DNA from: Icerya purchasi
Taxonomy: Eukaryota > Arthropoda > Insecta > Hemiptera > Monophlebidae
Direction of reading: 5' to 3'
Length of the DNA stretch: 64,000 nucleotides
NCBI GenBank assembly: GCA_039619475.1
Contig: CM077115.1
Location: 155,533,774-155,597,773 of the forward strand
In this document: positions 22,494-33,412 of the stretch, piece by piece
Layout: each line of letters opens with the position of its first letter
Position numbering within the stretch: position 1 is the stretch's first letter
Notes under the pieces: model-generated
What the model was told of the DNA's origin: nothing
The model's input: only the letters and a program-made list of their open reading frames with translations
Database searches by the model: none
Made by a program: the position numbers and the translations under genes

Positions 22494-23778
22494 TCCCGTG
22501 TCTTTATGTTTGTGCAGGATAAACTCGGAATTTACTTAACCGATTTTTATAAAATTTTGAAAGTACATGCAATTTGGTCTAACTTAACAGATAGGATACT
22601 TTTTGTTTTAATTATTTACATAAATATTTGTTATATTAAATAATTTAATCAATCAATTAAAAAACAACAAATTTAATTGTTGACTATTACTTTATGTTTT
22701 AATTATTTACATAAATATTTGTTATATTAAATAATTTAATCGATCAACTAAAAAAAAAAAAATTGTGAATTTTATTATTTTTTCAGCACCAACTACTTTT
22801 CGTGGCGACTTTTGTGTATCGTGCGATGTTAATCGAAATGCAACCATGTTTGTCGCTGGCGCATGGCGTTATTATCGATGAATGATAAAATAAACGTTTT
22901 TTCGCTGTCGTTTACAAAAAAGTTCGTGTTATTACGGAGTTGTTGTTTAGGAAAAACAAAAAAATATTGTGCGATATTGTGCGGCATTTAATTTATTTAT
23001 ATTTCAGTGTATTTAATAAACGTCCTGCCCTGATAAAAGTTTACACTCCATTATAAACTTGAAAAAAAAAAAAAAATTATTTTAATATTCCCACAACAAT
23101 ATTGTGGCAGTGTAGGTTAATTCATCGATTCAATTCTCTGACATTGTTGGGCATCTAAGTTACTTTATATTTCAGTATAAGATAATGCCGCGGAGACAAT
23201 CGAACATGCACGGCGTATGCGTATTACGAGAGCTACTGAATCGGAAGAAGAAATTGTAAGAATAAACGCAGCTCAACGGATCAGAACAGCAGAAATTCGA
23301 AGTCAAGAAACTCGAGAACAACGTGATGAACGTCTGCGACAAGAGCAGCGCGAAAACGGCACGTGGCTGAATACAGAGAACACGACAGAGAGAGGCAAGA
23401 CAGGTTGACCAAGAACATTGTGCACAAATTAGTGCTTAGATAATTTTCAATTTTATAAAATAATATAACTAACAGTTCGAAACCAATGTTATCTGCCTCA
23501 TGTATAACATTTAATTTTTATGTAACTAATTTATTTAGTATATTGTGTAAATAAGTCATTGATTAAAGATTAAAGTTAAAGATTAGATAAATAAAATGTT
23601 AATTCAATAAGTGTATATTAGTTGGATAATTTCATTCTCTACATATGATTCAAAATCGGCTAAATAATTTTAGGTTTATTAGTAAAAATTAATTTGGTTG
23701 CATCAAAATAATAAGTAAAAAATTAATTTAATCTATTATAACTACTAAGCCACAGCAACGCGTGGCTGGGTCAGCTAG
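22494..23778 (+). mobile_element. Helitron, 1285 bp, degraded or non-autonomous
   Basis: The 5' end TCCCGTGTCTTTATG starts with TC and continues into the stretch ACCGATTTTTATAAAATTTT (about 22540-22559), which I recognise from insect Helitrons. The 3' end is GGGTCAGCTAG, with the terminal CTAG at 23775-23778. A hairpin AGCCAC-loop-GTGGCT lies 11 bases upstream. The host bases are A before and T after, with no duplication, as rolling-circle insertion predicts. Internally a 46-bp block occurs twice (about 22605 and 22696). Only an N-terminal coding scrap remains; the Rep and helicase domains are absent. Confidence 0.85.
23185..23408 (+). pseudogene. Helitron protein N-terminal scrap, Arg/Glu-rich repeats
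   Basis: The frame from ATG 23185 opens MPRRQSN, then shifts into a charged repeat (IRTAEIRSQETREQRDERL, about 23277-23330) ending at 23408. Short tandem repeats of the kind RTxEIRSQETxEQRxxRL occur upstream of the helicase in insect Helitron proteins. Nothing resembling Rep or PIF1 helicase follows, so it is a remnant. Confidence 0.55.
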
Positions 23779-23798
23779 TATATATGTATATGTATATA

Positions 23799-25484
23799 CA
23801 GTGAGCAACATAAACATTGAGACAAAAGTTTAAAAAAATGAAAAGGGCGATATACGGGGGACAAAACCTGGTATGATATCGAATTTATTGAAAAACGAAC
23901 AAATGAGCACTACTGATCACAAATATGATAAAAAAATAATTAAAAAACAAACGTAAAGCAAAAAAAATTACGGCCGATACGAAAAAAACGAGACAGCAAC
24001 AAAAACATTGAGACAGCGTGACTCATTCTATTACCGACGACGCTGGGTTTTTCCTGATTCACTGCAAACGCTAATAATGCATGTATGTACGTGAGCAATA
24101 CTCTTTACGCTGTTTAACAATTATTTTATAGTACGCAGCTACCTAGTACGTACGTATAAATTTAAAATTATTGAGCGTTCGAAATGAAGATATCAAAAAA
24201 GTCAAACACTTCGTTTGATAAGCGTCAACTGGTGCTGTTCCATCATGCGGAAGGAAAACCGGTTCAAGAGATTACTTCTCTATCAAAAAATGTCGCGAGC
24301 TACTGTTTACAGAATTATTAACAGGTTCAATAAAGAAAGCAGAATAAATTTTATGAAGCCATCCGGACGACTGCGAAGCTATCGGCTCAAGATCAACGTT
24401 TTATAGTGCGTTGTGCCGCAAAAAATCCAAAAATAAGTGCCCCTAAAATTGCTACCCAGTTATGCGCAATAAGTAGCAGTACAATTTCAGGGCAAACGAT
24501 ACGCCAAGTTCTTAAAAAGACGGGTTATAATTCGCGCACCGCTAGATTCAAACCTTTTATTAGAACGATGAATCAGAAAAAACGCCTAGGATTCGCATTA
24601 AAGTATAGTGATGTTACTGAAAATTTCCGGAATAATGTACTCTTTTATGATGAGTCGAAATTTAATATTTTTGGGAGCGATGAAAAGGGAAAAGTGTGGA
24701 GAAAGCCGAATACCGAATTAGAAAAAAAAGAATCTCAATATAACGGTTAAACACGGTGGTGGAAATGTCATGGTTGGGGGGGTGTTTTGCAGCTTTCGGT
24801 GTCGGCTCGGTGGTATTTATTGATGATAAAATGAATTCCGATGTGTATATTGATATATTGCGGCACAATTTAGATGCGTCTGCTGAAAAATTGGGCATCA
24901 GGAAAACGTTTAACTTTTATCAGGATAACGATCCTAAACACAAGGCGCATAAAACGCGCCTATGGCTGTTATATAAATGCCCGCGTTTACTCGAGATGCC
25001 ACCTCAATCACCCGATTGTAATCATTGTAATCCAATCGAACATATACGGGATTATTTAGATCGAGAGGTTCGGAAAACTCCCATTACTAGTGCTACCCAT
25101 CTCAAACAGCGGTTGCAAGAAGAATGGGCTCAAATTCCAATTTTGAAAAACTGGTTTCGTCGATGCCGCAACGCTTGAGTGCTGTAATTCAAGCAAAAGG
25201 TTTGCATACAAATGATTAGGAAGCCATTATTTTAGAATTTTTCGTGTTAAATTTTAGTTCTCAATGTTTATGTTGCTGTCTCAATGTTTATGTTGCCTAT
25301 TTTTTTCGTATCAGCTGTAATTTTTTTGTTTCACGTTTATTTTTTCTTTTTATCATATTTATGATGAGCGATGTTCATTTGTTCATTTTTCAATAAATTA
25401 GATATTTATACCTGCTTTTTTTCTCTGTACATCACCTGTTTCAATTTTTTTTAACCTTTGTCTCAATGTTTATGTTGCTCACTG
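23799..25484 (+). mobile_element. Tc1-type transposon with long IR/DR ends
   Basis: TA dinucleotides (23797-23798 and 25485-25486) flank ends that are identical over 28 bp (CAGTGAGCAACATAAACATT and on). The inverted repeats extend with some divergence for about 210 bp (to about 24015 on the left and from about 25277 on the right). Inside, the motif GCAACA..AACATTGAGACA recurs at 23996-24015 and twice in tandem at 25260-25296. This gives the inner and outer binding-site layout called IR/DR in Tc1 relatives. The transposase between them is broken. Confidence 0.92.
24184..25219 (+). pseudogene. Tc1-type DDE transposase, frameshifted
   Basis: The frame opens at ATG 24184 (MKISKKSNTSFDKRQ) with a helix-turn-helix DNA-binding region. 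It shifts near 24290 and 24370, then gives ISAPKIATQLC, a catalytic FYDESKFNIFG (about 24645-24675), a frameshift near 24735, HGGGNVMVWG, the second Asp in YQDNDPKHKAH (about 24917-24950) and the final Glu in NPIEH (about 25028-25042). It shifts near 25140 and ends at a TAG at 25217-25219. Thirty-seven residues separate the second Asp and the Glu instead of the usual 34, because of a 9-bp duplication giving CNHCNPIE. The enzyme would have been about 340 residues; it is dead. Confidence 0.88.
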
Positions 25485-25486
25485 TA

Positions 25487-26849
25487 TATAGTTACACACA
25501 CGCATAATCATTCTATACAGAGACGGAAAAATTTTACTTTTAAGTATTATTTTTCAGAACCGAAAACTACTTAGTACGTACCCCGTTTGTGGAAATAGCG
25601 GAATTATTAAGTTAATAAGATACTGAAACGTCGAAAAACCGAAATCTATAAAAACACCATACAACTATGTGAAGCGTACATATCTGTGCGACCGTCGGTA
25701 CGGTACCTGGGAAACCCGGCAAATAATAATGCACTTTCGGTTATATTGTATTTTTTATTTACACGTTTGCTTTTTAGATAAAAGGGCTTTATCGCTCGAA
25801 TATCATAAACCTCGGTAACAAGAAAAATTAAAACAACCAAGATTTGGGGAAAAATCTAGATGCTAGAAAAGCTGAGGCGGAGGCATTGGAGCAAGTACGA
25901 TCGAATTAAGCAGTGCGAAGGTACTCGTGAAATGGAAAACTAATGTATATTTATATGATTTTATGAGGATAAATTGTGGAGACCAATCGAGAGCCACTAA
26001 GCTGACAGAAAAATTAAACTCTGTTAATTTCGAAAAAAATTTCTGAAAAGATTTTACGCAAAGTGGACTAAGTTGAAAGTTGCTGTACCATAAATTTGTT
26101 CGTCTTTTCGGCTCGGAAACGAGCTTTTAACAGTTACATCGTGCTAATACAATTGCTTCTAGAACTGCTAATATGGTCACTTCTGGAACTGTTAATTCGG
26201 TTGCTCTGAAATCATTCGTGCTAATTCTGTAAAAAGTAACTGGTACTAGGCTGCTAATGAAAATTGTTGCCGTTGATGCGCGTATACGCTAGGGCGTTTA
26301 CACTTGGCTCTGGAATTAGCTATTTGTGTGATAAGCAAAAACGATCAGTTATATGCTGAAACGACCATCACGTGAAATCCTCCCATTTTAAGCGTCATTT
26401 TGATATGAATAACGTCAACTATGTTTTACTAGTAGGATCTGTGTTTTCGAACGCTAACCATTTTCCATTTCTTTACTTTAGACGCACTTTAGTTAATTTT
26501 TTACTTCGGGTGCCGTCAGTGTTGTCCGGAATTATTAAAAAAAAAATGACGTTTTTCATTTTTTTACGAAAAATGTTTACAGAGCTTTTAAAAGAAAAAC
26601 AATCAATGCCGTCGAAACGTAAAATTCTCTGAATTATAATTACGTTCCATTGGGGGGAAAAAAAATGAAATAAAATACATAAACTTTCCTTAAATAAAAA
26701 CACGATTTTAACAGTATCGTAGCGAGCGTAAAGTCGTTAATCGCTTTATGGGAATCCCTCTCACTCTTCTTGGAAGAAACTTTTAAGCTTTCTGACTGAA
26801 CTAGTTCTCGATCACCATGCCGGATAAATAGAAACGAATAATTTTATAC
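25487..26849. other. No recognised gene
   Basis: Several short open frames (for example 26372-26632 plus) have no motif I recognise. Confidence 0.4.
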
Positions 26850-27305
26850 GTTATTAACATCCCGTTCTATCCTAATTGACCTGTTCTGGATTCCGAGCCA
26901 CTGCGGCATCGTTGGTAACGATCTTGCCGATTCATTGGCATGTCTAGCTGCAGTAAATGGCCGTTTCATAGACAGATTCCCCTCCCAATGTCTCTGTCTA
27001 CTCTCTTATCGTTTTCACCATGACTTTTGGACTGAACTTTATCCGCCTCTTTTCTCCAATCCTAACTCTTTTTACCTTGCTATACAACCCTCTCCACCTA
27101 CTTCTTCCTGGTTTAATAATTTTCCCTGCATCAGCCGTTCTGTTATTTCTTCCATAATTCGCCCCCGCTTTAATTTCCTGCTTCCCTTTTTCGTTTTAAT
27201 ATTGTTCAGTTTCCCTTGTGTCTCTTCCATCCTCCTATCTTAAATATAATCACCTCCTATTCGAATGCTCATCTATCTCTTCAGGACGCGCAGTCCTCTA
27301 TTCTA
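26850..27305 (+). pseudogene. Older LINE-A copy, left half (split by a younger LINE-A)
   Basis: Forward frames show LFWIPSHCGIVGNDLADSLA (about 26880-26940), LYPPLFSNPNSFYL (about 27040-27080) and FECSSISSGRAVLYS (about 27260-27302). The reading stops at 27305 where a reverse-oriented LINE-A begins, and resumes at 29325-29337 in the same frame. The 5' end is truncated near 26850. Confidence 0.85.
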
Positions 27306-29324
27306 TTTTTTTTTTTTACCCCCCCTTGGGTTTGCTAGCAAAGAGCATTAGCCCAGCAAAAAGGAATAGATACATGGAATAGACTAGAATTGTATTTTAA
27401 TTCTGTCGACAATGGAATCAAGGAACACCCCTAGGACAGGAACAACAGAGATAGTAGGTAGAGAAAGAACATAAGAGGCGTTGAAAGGAGCAGGAAGACC
27501 AAGCTTTAAAAGATGACAATAAAGTAACTCACGCTCGCGAGATAACCCGGAGCACTCGAAGAGCACGTGATTCGCATCACAAACATACTGGGAACCTTCA
27601 GGATCCAATGGATAATTATGAGATGCAGCTAAAGAAAAGCGATTTAGTGAAGAAGGAAGGAGACTATGCGAAAAACGGAGGCGAGATAATTTAGTAATTA
27701 TGGACCGACGCAAACTGGGAAACTCATAGAACCAAGGACGAGGAGGAGGAACAGGATTAATCAAGAGATAAAAGGAATTAGGATTAGCGAAAAGAGATAC
27801 ATAAACAGAATGCCAAAGTCTAAGATGGCAGGATTTAGTTGGAAGAAGAATATTGTGTGCTGGAACCCTACTAATAAAATTCCCATTGGAAACAGCAGCT
27901 TTAGCAAGGAGGTCGACGGCTACATTTCCATCAATGCCTGCATATCCTGGAATCCAAAGAAAGTCAATCTGGGTACACGTCGATGAGGATAGATCATGAA
28001 GAAGAGAACGAATAGAAAGGATAATAGCATCAGTGGAAGGAGAAAGGGAAGGTGGAGAAAGCGCTAGAAGAACACTTAAAGAATCAGAAACAATAAGGAA
28101 TTTGGAAGAACTTGCAGAAGAGGAAATATAAATAATGGCTCGTAGAATGGCAACAGATTCTGCAGTAAAGACAGAACAAAAGGACGGAAGTCTAAAAGAC
28201 CGAGAATGAAAGAACTGAGGGCACCAGAATGCCGCCCCAACTCCGATCGGGCTCTTCGATCCGTCAGTAAAAATTAAAGAGTGATCACGGAATAGAGAGT
28301 TTATTGTATTATTAAATTCCATACTGACGATATGAGAGGGAGAGGATTTAAGGAAGCATGGTATGAAGATGATATTTGGTGGCTTTAACAATTTTTAATA
28401 GACGTAAGCAAAAAATGGAAGCTTGTGATGAGGAATGACAAAAGGGGAAAATTTAGAAAGGCGAAACGATATATGAGATAGTATAGGAATTTTATTGGAG
28501 GAAAAACGCCAGTGACGAAGGATAAAAGAATAAGAGGTACTGATATTTGACGAGGAAGTGGAAAAACGTTTAATGAGAAAGCGATAACCCAAATTAGATC
28601 TTCGGATGAACAGAGGACAGATATTGGATTCAGATAGAATGGCTGGGATAGGAGATGACCTCAGAGGTCCGAGACAAAGCCGAAGGCAACTGTTTTGGAG
28701 ACGATCTAATTTGTAGAGAACGGATTTGGAAGCGTCGCCATATAAGAAGCTGCAATAATCCAATCTAGAGCGTATGAGAGATTTATACAACATTATTAAC
28801 ACAGAAGGATCGCCTCCCCATCTCTTAGGTGAGAGAGCTTTAAGAAGGTTTAAGACTTTAAGCGAGGAAGCATATAAATGGCTGATATGTTCATGGAAAG
28901 ACAGACGAGGGGAAGATACCCAGATAACGAAAAGAACTGACTATTGGAATGGAATGATTTTTAAGGTTTATTTCAAATGAGCCCGGGTTGTAAGGTCGAA
29001 GGGTGAAGACTACAGCTGCTGATTTTGGAGCGGAAATGAAGAGATTAATGTTAGAAAGGGCCTCTTCTAGAGTACTTAAGGAGCTGTTTAGTTTCTCATT
29101 GGCAACTAGAAGATTACGGGAAGAGGAGTAAACAAGGATATCATCTGCAAAAAATAAAGTTTTGGATTTTAAGGAGAGAAAACCAATTTTGGAAACATAT
29201 AAATTAAATAAAGTAGGGCTAAGGCAAGAACCTTGCGGAAGGCCCTGGAAGACCTTCCTTGAGGCGAAAAAGGAAGGAGCAGAAAGGAGGAGAGTTCTAC
29301 TTTGAAAAAGATTGATAATTAGGA
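27306..29324 (-). mobile_element. LINE-A, younger insertion (about 2 kb) with RT and RNase H
   Basis: On the minus strand the element runs from a 5' truncation at 29324 to a poly(A) tail (plus T's 27306-27317). In order it encodes GLPQGSCLSPTLFNLYVS (about 29190-29245), the catalytic FADD (29140-29151), SFRYLGIF (about 28950), an RSRLDYCSFLYGD block (about 28730-28765), RNase H from IFTDGSKSPIGVGAAF (about 28220-28270) to DFLWIPGYAGIDGN (about 27925-27970), LLINPVPPPRPWF, RLRFSHSLLPSS, YVCDANHVLFECSGL (about 27535-27585) and a stop near 27384. The long frames 28395-28802 and 27384-28391 are separated by only a stop and a frame change. A 12-bp duplication TCCTYTATTCTA flanks it. This is the best LINE-A copy in the window. 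Confidence 0.9.
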
Positions 29325-29560
29325 TCCTTTATTCTAATTTGCTTAGCCCTTGCCTCCCGCCGACCCCTTACTGTGCCCACTAGATTCTTGCTCTTCCTTC
29401 TCCTTCTGTTGTTCCTATATTGGCTATCTTTATTTCTTCTGTTTCTAATCGCTTCCTGATTTAACTTTCAAGTCCCTACGTTTTCATTATTTGTTAGTCC
29501 TTTGTGCTGGGTAAATGTCCTGAGTTGACGTGCCCAAAGGAAAAAAAAAAAGAAAAAACC
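29325..29560 (+). pseudogene. Older LINE-A copy, right half and 3' end
   Basis: This continues the frame left at 27305: YSNLLSPCLPPTPYC, then VVPILAIFISSVSNRF and a stop near 29462. The 3' UTR ends GAGTTGACGTGCCCAAAGG plus A's (29530-29551). It also carries the right copy of the 12-bp target duplication (29325-29336). Confidence 0.85.
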
Positions 29561-29605
29561 AAGTACTAATAAATTAATTTTTTTCGAAAGCTTGCAAGGC
29601 TTCTT

Positions 29606-30350
29606 TTTTTATTATTATTAAAAAATAAGTTGTGGGTCCCGCAAGGCATACTCGCCGTCTGCGGGTGCCGAACACGCTTATCACCGTTTATTCAAGTAAA
29701 AATATATTACAATAATTCTTTACAATTATACTCTATTAATTTTCATACTTATAAATAGTGAGAAAATATAAACTAAAAATAGAATAATAGTAATAAAACA
29801 AGACTAAAAAAGATAAAAACTACTTATTTATACAATTTCATAAGCACATGTTCGACTAATACAAATGGTCGATTCTCCGCCACAGCCAGTTCCCAATTTA
29901 TCTAATCTAATGTCACTCGATGTTATCAACCAACCATTGCTTAATTAATAATTTCCAAGCTCCTATTTTTTTTTGCATTATGTCTTCTGGGATTCGCTCT
30001 AGAAGCTTACTTAAAACTATTTCATCAGTATTATCAATCTTACTATTCATTTCGGTCGAATAAAATATACACCTCCCTATTACTCCTCGTTGTCCTGCTT
30101 CTTGTCATCGTATCTATTGATATATATTTGTGATGTGTTATATTCAAGTAATCGATGATAGAAGTAGTACATCCTTGGAGACATTTGATTTTTTCTCTCC
30201 ACCAGCTAATATTAAACCTGATCTTTATTAGGTAATATTATTTTTTAAGGAATTTGTTTTGCTGACTACTAATCTTTCCGATTATCGTCCTTTTTGCTTC
30301 ACCCCAAATTGATATCTCATACATGATTCTACTCTGGATGGTATTTTATC
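29606..30350 (-). pseudogene. LINE-C copy, RT C-terminus and 3' end
   Basis: Minus-strand frames give SRIMYEISIWGEAK (about 30290-30340), a NKFLKK-like segment, SIIDYLNITHH (about 30130-30165) and LLERIPEDIMQKK (about 29965-30010) ending near 29925. The 3' UTR ends GACCCACAACTTATT plus an A/TAA-rich tail (plus strand 29606-29635). The same 3' end recurs at 42.9, 46.0 and 58.4 kb. The SRI-Y-G-W-type block after an RT matches jockey- or CR1-like elements; the exact clade is not resolved. Confidence 0.65.
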
Positions 30351-30359
30351 GTCACTATT

Positions 30360-32595
30360 GCCACGTTTATACAGATGGAAAAGAAAGCGGAATTTGTTAA
30401 CTGACTAATTTGTCCTCGAATTACCGAAGTAAAGACCAGAATTAGGCACTATTTTCTGAGATCCCACTCTGTGCCTGATTTTCTCTGAGTTATTGCAAAA
30501 GAAGTTTATGGGGCTGTGCAAACACATTAAAAGTGACCATTTCCAGTGGTGTATTGATATACAACGTCGTGCTTAAATAATTCCTAGTGGTGGTGTTTTA
30601 GAAATTACGCGCATAATTAGTGCTAAGTAAATGAAATTAGGATCTCGTGTATCCCTGACAGCATGTCGCACTAAATCCAGCACTATCGAAACCGTACACG
30701 AAAAAGAAAAAAAAACAGAAGAAGAAGAAGAAGGGGAACTAGAATAAAAAGTCGTCGGGATGGGTGAAAATAAATGCAAAAATTGTTCAAAACAATTCAC
30801 GATAGAGACGTGAACGAGAAAAGCGCCACAGACCACTCGCAGTGAGGAGTTTTCGAATTCCGAAAAAAAACAAAAAAAACACCCTTAACCGACCACCGCT
30901 GGTCACTTCAAATACGGGCGAAGAAGATGAATACGGTCACACAGACACAGCAACACCAGAGGGAGCAGAGTGAAATATGTGGCGGGCTAGGAAAAGCACA
31001 TATTCCCTTTGACAGTGCATAAATAAATCCTCGTAAATCCTCAGAGGCTGCACGTTGCGCAGATCGATGAAACTGTGAAATACTTATCGATGTCGATAAA
31101 TTCGCGCGAAAAGTGCGGATCATTTCGCCTTAAATGTTCTGTAAGATTAGCGCCGGGATTAAATTTTTGCATAATTTCACGCGTTCTCGACACACCGACT
31201 GGCAGGTTTTATTTTCATAATAGGTCGCAATTTTTAGTCATCCAATTTTGCCAACCGCAAACGTCTGCCTATTCGGGGGAAAAGCAAAAACCTCAGAATA
31301 AAAAGAAACAACAAACAACTAGAACCGAATGAGCACAAGTAACGTCACCCGTTTAAAATGATTAATAGGTTCGCGTTTCCTTTAGCAACCTAGATCAGGG
31401 TTACTTAGCAAAGGACGACCACAAAACGGCGATACGGCGACCGACCGCGTGTCTTTGGAGTTTTCAGATTTTTCTTAATGCGAACGATAAAACCAAAGCA
31501 AAGTTTCATCGGTGGGGTCGTATTCCCAACGGACCGCTACCGGATAGGCCTCATTTAAATCGAACAAGCGGTCGTTTGTCGAATGTAAATCCGCAATCGC
31601 CGTTCGGCCACGGCCTCTTTCGATTTGTATCGTTGCTCCGGTTCTTTCTTAGCATCGGGGTTCTACTTTTTGTTTTTTCCGTAACAAGACTCGGACGACG
31701 TACGTTCGCTCAGCGACCTGATCGTGTTTGACACGTGCCCTTTTAACATCGTCACTCGCACGCTGAACGTTGTTTACGCAATCAGTGAACTAGTTACACT
31801 GTTCCCCAAAGGAATCGGAATCAAGAAGAGCGAAACGTATCATCCGGTTTTCTAGTGCGTCAATATATATGTGTGTGTGTGTGTGTGTGCGTGTGTGTGC
31901 ACCCCGAATGACAGACATAATGAGAATAAGGCGGATTTTTCGCATCTTAAAACGAAACAGCGCACTGTGGAGATGTTATCGCGGTTTTTTATTCGACGGG
32001 GAACTAATAGTTCATCGGCCGTAAATGAACGAGATCGGAAATATCTAAGCGGTTCCGATAAATAAAATTTATTACGTTCGTTAGGGCGAACCGGCGGTGG
32101 CGCGTTGCTTGTTTTTACATATTAAGAAAATTCAATTACGGGAAAACGTATCCACTGTGAAGCCGCAGATAAAGTATACCCCCAAATTAATCCGAACAAC
32201 CTGAAGGGACCATTAAGAAGATTCGAATTCTCCTCCGATGCTTCGATTTAGAGATATATTCTCTCCCGTTTTCATCGTTCATTTTCACTTTTTCTTTTTT
32301 TTTCGTTTTCGTACCCAAATTAAACCGGCTATTGGAAGTGGTCCCGAGTAATTTAAAATACGATAAATAGATAAATAAATAAATTTTCACTCGAATGTTA
32401 AAATTTCGTGCAGATTGTTTGTGTTATGCTAGTAAATACTGTAACAAATTAATAGCAAACAATTTAATTCCCTAATTATTTGTTATCAGTTCATAATAAT
32501 ACTACAAATTTACTAGTGTTTAAATGTTTTTTGTTTTTTTTTTCGAATATAAAATTATTGGGCGCGCCAGCGGCTTTGATCCAACAACTACAGAA
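30360..32595. other. No recognised gene; single-copy-looking stretch
   Basis: Base composition is less extreme than in the flanks from about 30850 to 32150. Short open frames on both strands show no domain. A (TG)n run lies at about 31867-31900. I cannot tell whether it holds a promoter or noncoding exon; no TATA/initiator arrangement was decisive. Confidence 0.35.
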
Positions 32596-32599
32596 ATTG

Positions 32600-33060
32600 T
32601 AGGAAGGGTTAAATAGAGAGACGGTTAGAAATAGTTAATTCGTGACTAACTTCCCAATTTTGAACTCGATTTGTTAAATTTCTAGTTACCAAAGTTAAGT
32701 CTATTACACTTTTTTTACTTGCTTCTCTTAAAAGTATATTTGTTTTTAATATTTAAAACATGTAAGTCATGTAATTCTATTATATTCAATAATTTCTTTC
32801 CTCTCGTATATATTATTCACTGCATCATCCCATAGTAAATTTCGAGAATTCACCCAACCATATAAATTTCGTTAATTTATTATTCTGTAAATACATATCG
32901 ATAAACTGAAAATATTGAGTAGATACGCCATTTGGCGGTATGTACGTTAAAATAAAAGTAATATCCTCAATCTCAACAATAATAATGTTAAAAATATTAT
33001 GTATAAATTTAGTTTTTAAAGATATTGCTAACCGATAGATTAACATAAGCTTGTTGTGTG
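32600..33060 (-). pseudogene. R1-like LINE AP-endonuclease fragment
   Basis: Minus-strand translation gives IEDITFILTYIPPNGVSTQY (about 32925-32985), a degraded G-D-F-N motif (WLGEFSK, about 32840-32860), LLNIIELHDLHVLN (about 32750-32800, after a frameshift) and SVIDLTLVT (about 32680-32705) followed by a WEVSHE..SNRLSI segment where the S-D-H motif lies. This is the order of blocks in the endonuclease that nicks target DNA in R1 and related LINEs. The Asp in GDFN is Glu here. No RT is attached. Confidence 0.7.
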
Positions 33061-33064
33061 TTAT

Positions 33065-33410
33065 GTTCTTAAAATTTGTGGGTACATAACACCCCTGTTG
33101 GCGGGGAGCTAGAATACGCCAACTGTAAGCCTGCATGTCGTAAGAGGCGACTAAAAGGCGGCTGCTGGTGGAAAGCTCCCAGTGAGTGATTCCAGCAGTG
33201 ACGGAACTGAGAGTAGGAGAACATATGTGTGCTGGTGTTGGTGATGTAGTTTCTGCTGCCTTTGACGAAAACGGTACAGGTTTGGTTGTCGACGATGCGG
33301 TGATCAGTGAGGTGAGTTGTGATATATTTTTTGTTGATCTTGTAATTCGTAATGTGTTCGAAAGAGTGGGTTGCTTGCTTGGGTCTTGCGAACATGGCAA
33401 CCGATCAAAA
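33065..33410. other. Repeat of unknown type upstream of an RTE-like pol
   Basis: This is more GC-rich than average. Open frames on both strands overlap without a recognisable domain. It may be a 5' UTR or an unrelated repeat. An open frame at 32825-33400 minus fuses this segment to the endonuclease fragment and is probably a junction artefact. Confidence 0.3.
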
Positions 33411-33412
33411 CG

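Noticed and set aside
30850..32150. Possible promoter or 5' exon of a host gene
   Set aside because: Composition is suggestive, but no initiator, splice donor or coding domain could be supported by eye.
32825..33400. 191-codon open frame, minus strand
   Set aside because: It joins an unidentified repeat to an R1-like endonuclease piece, and the first half has no motif. It is probably a chance fusion.
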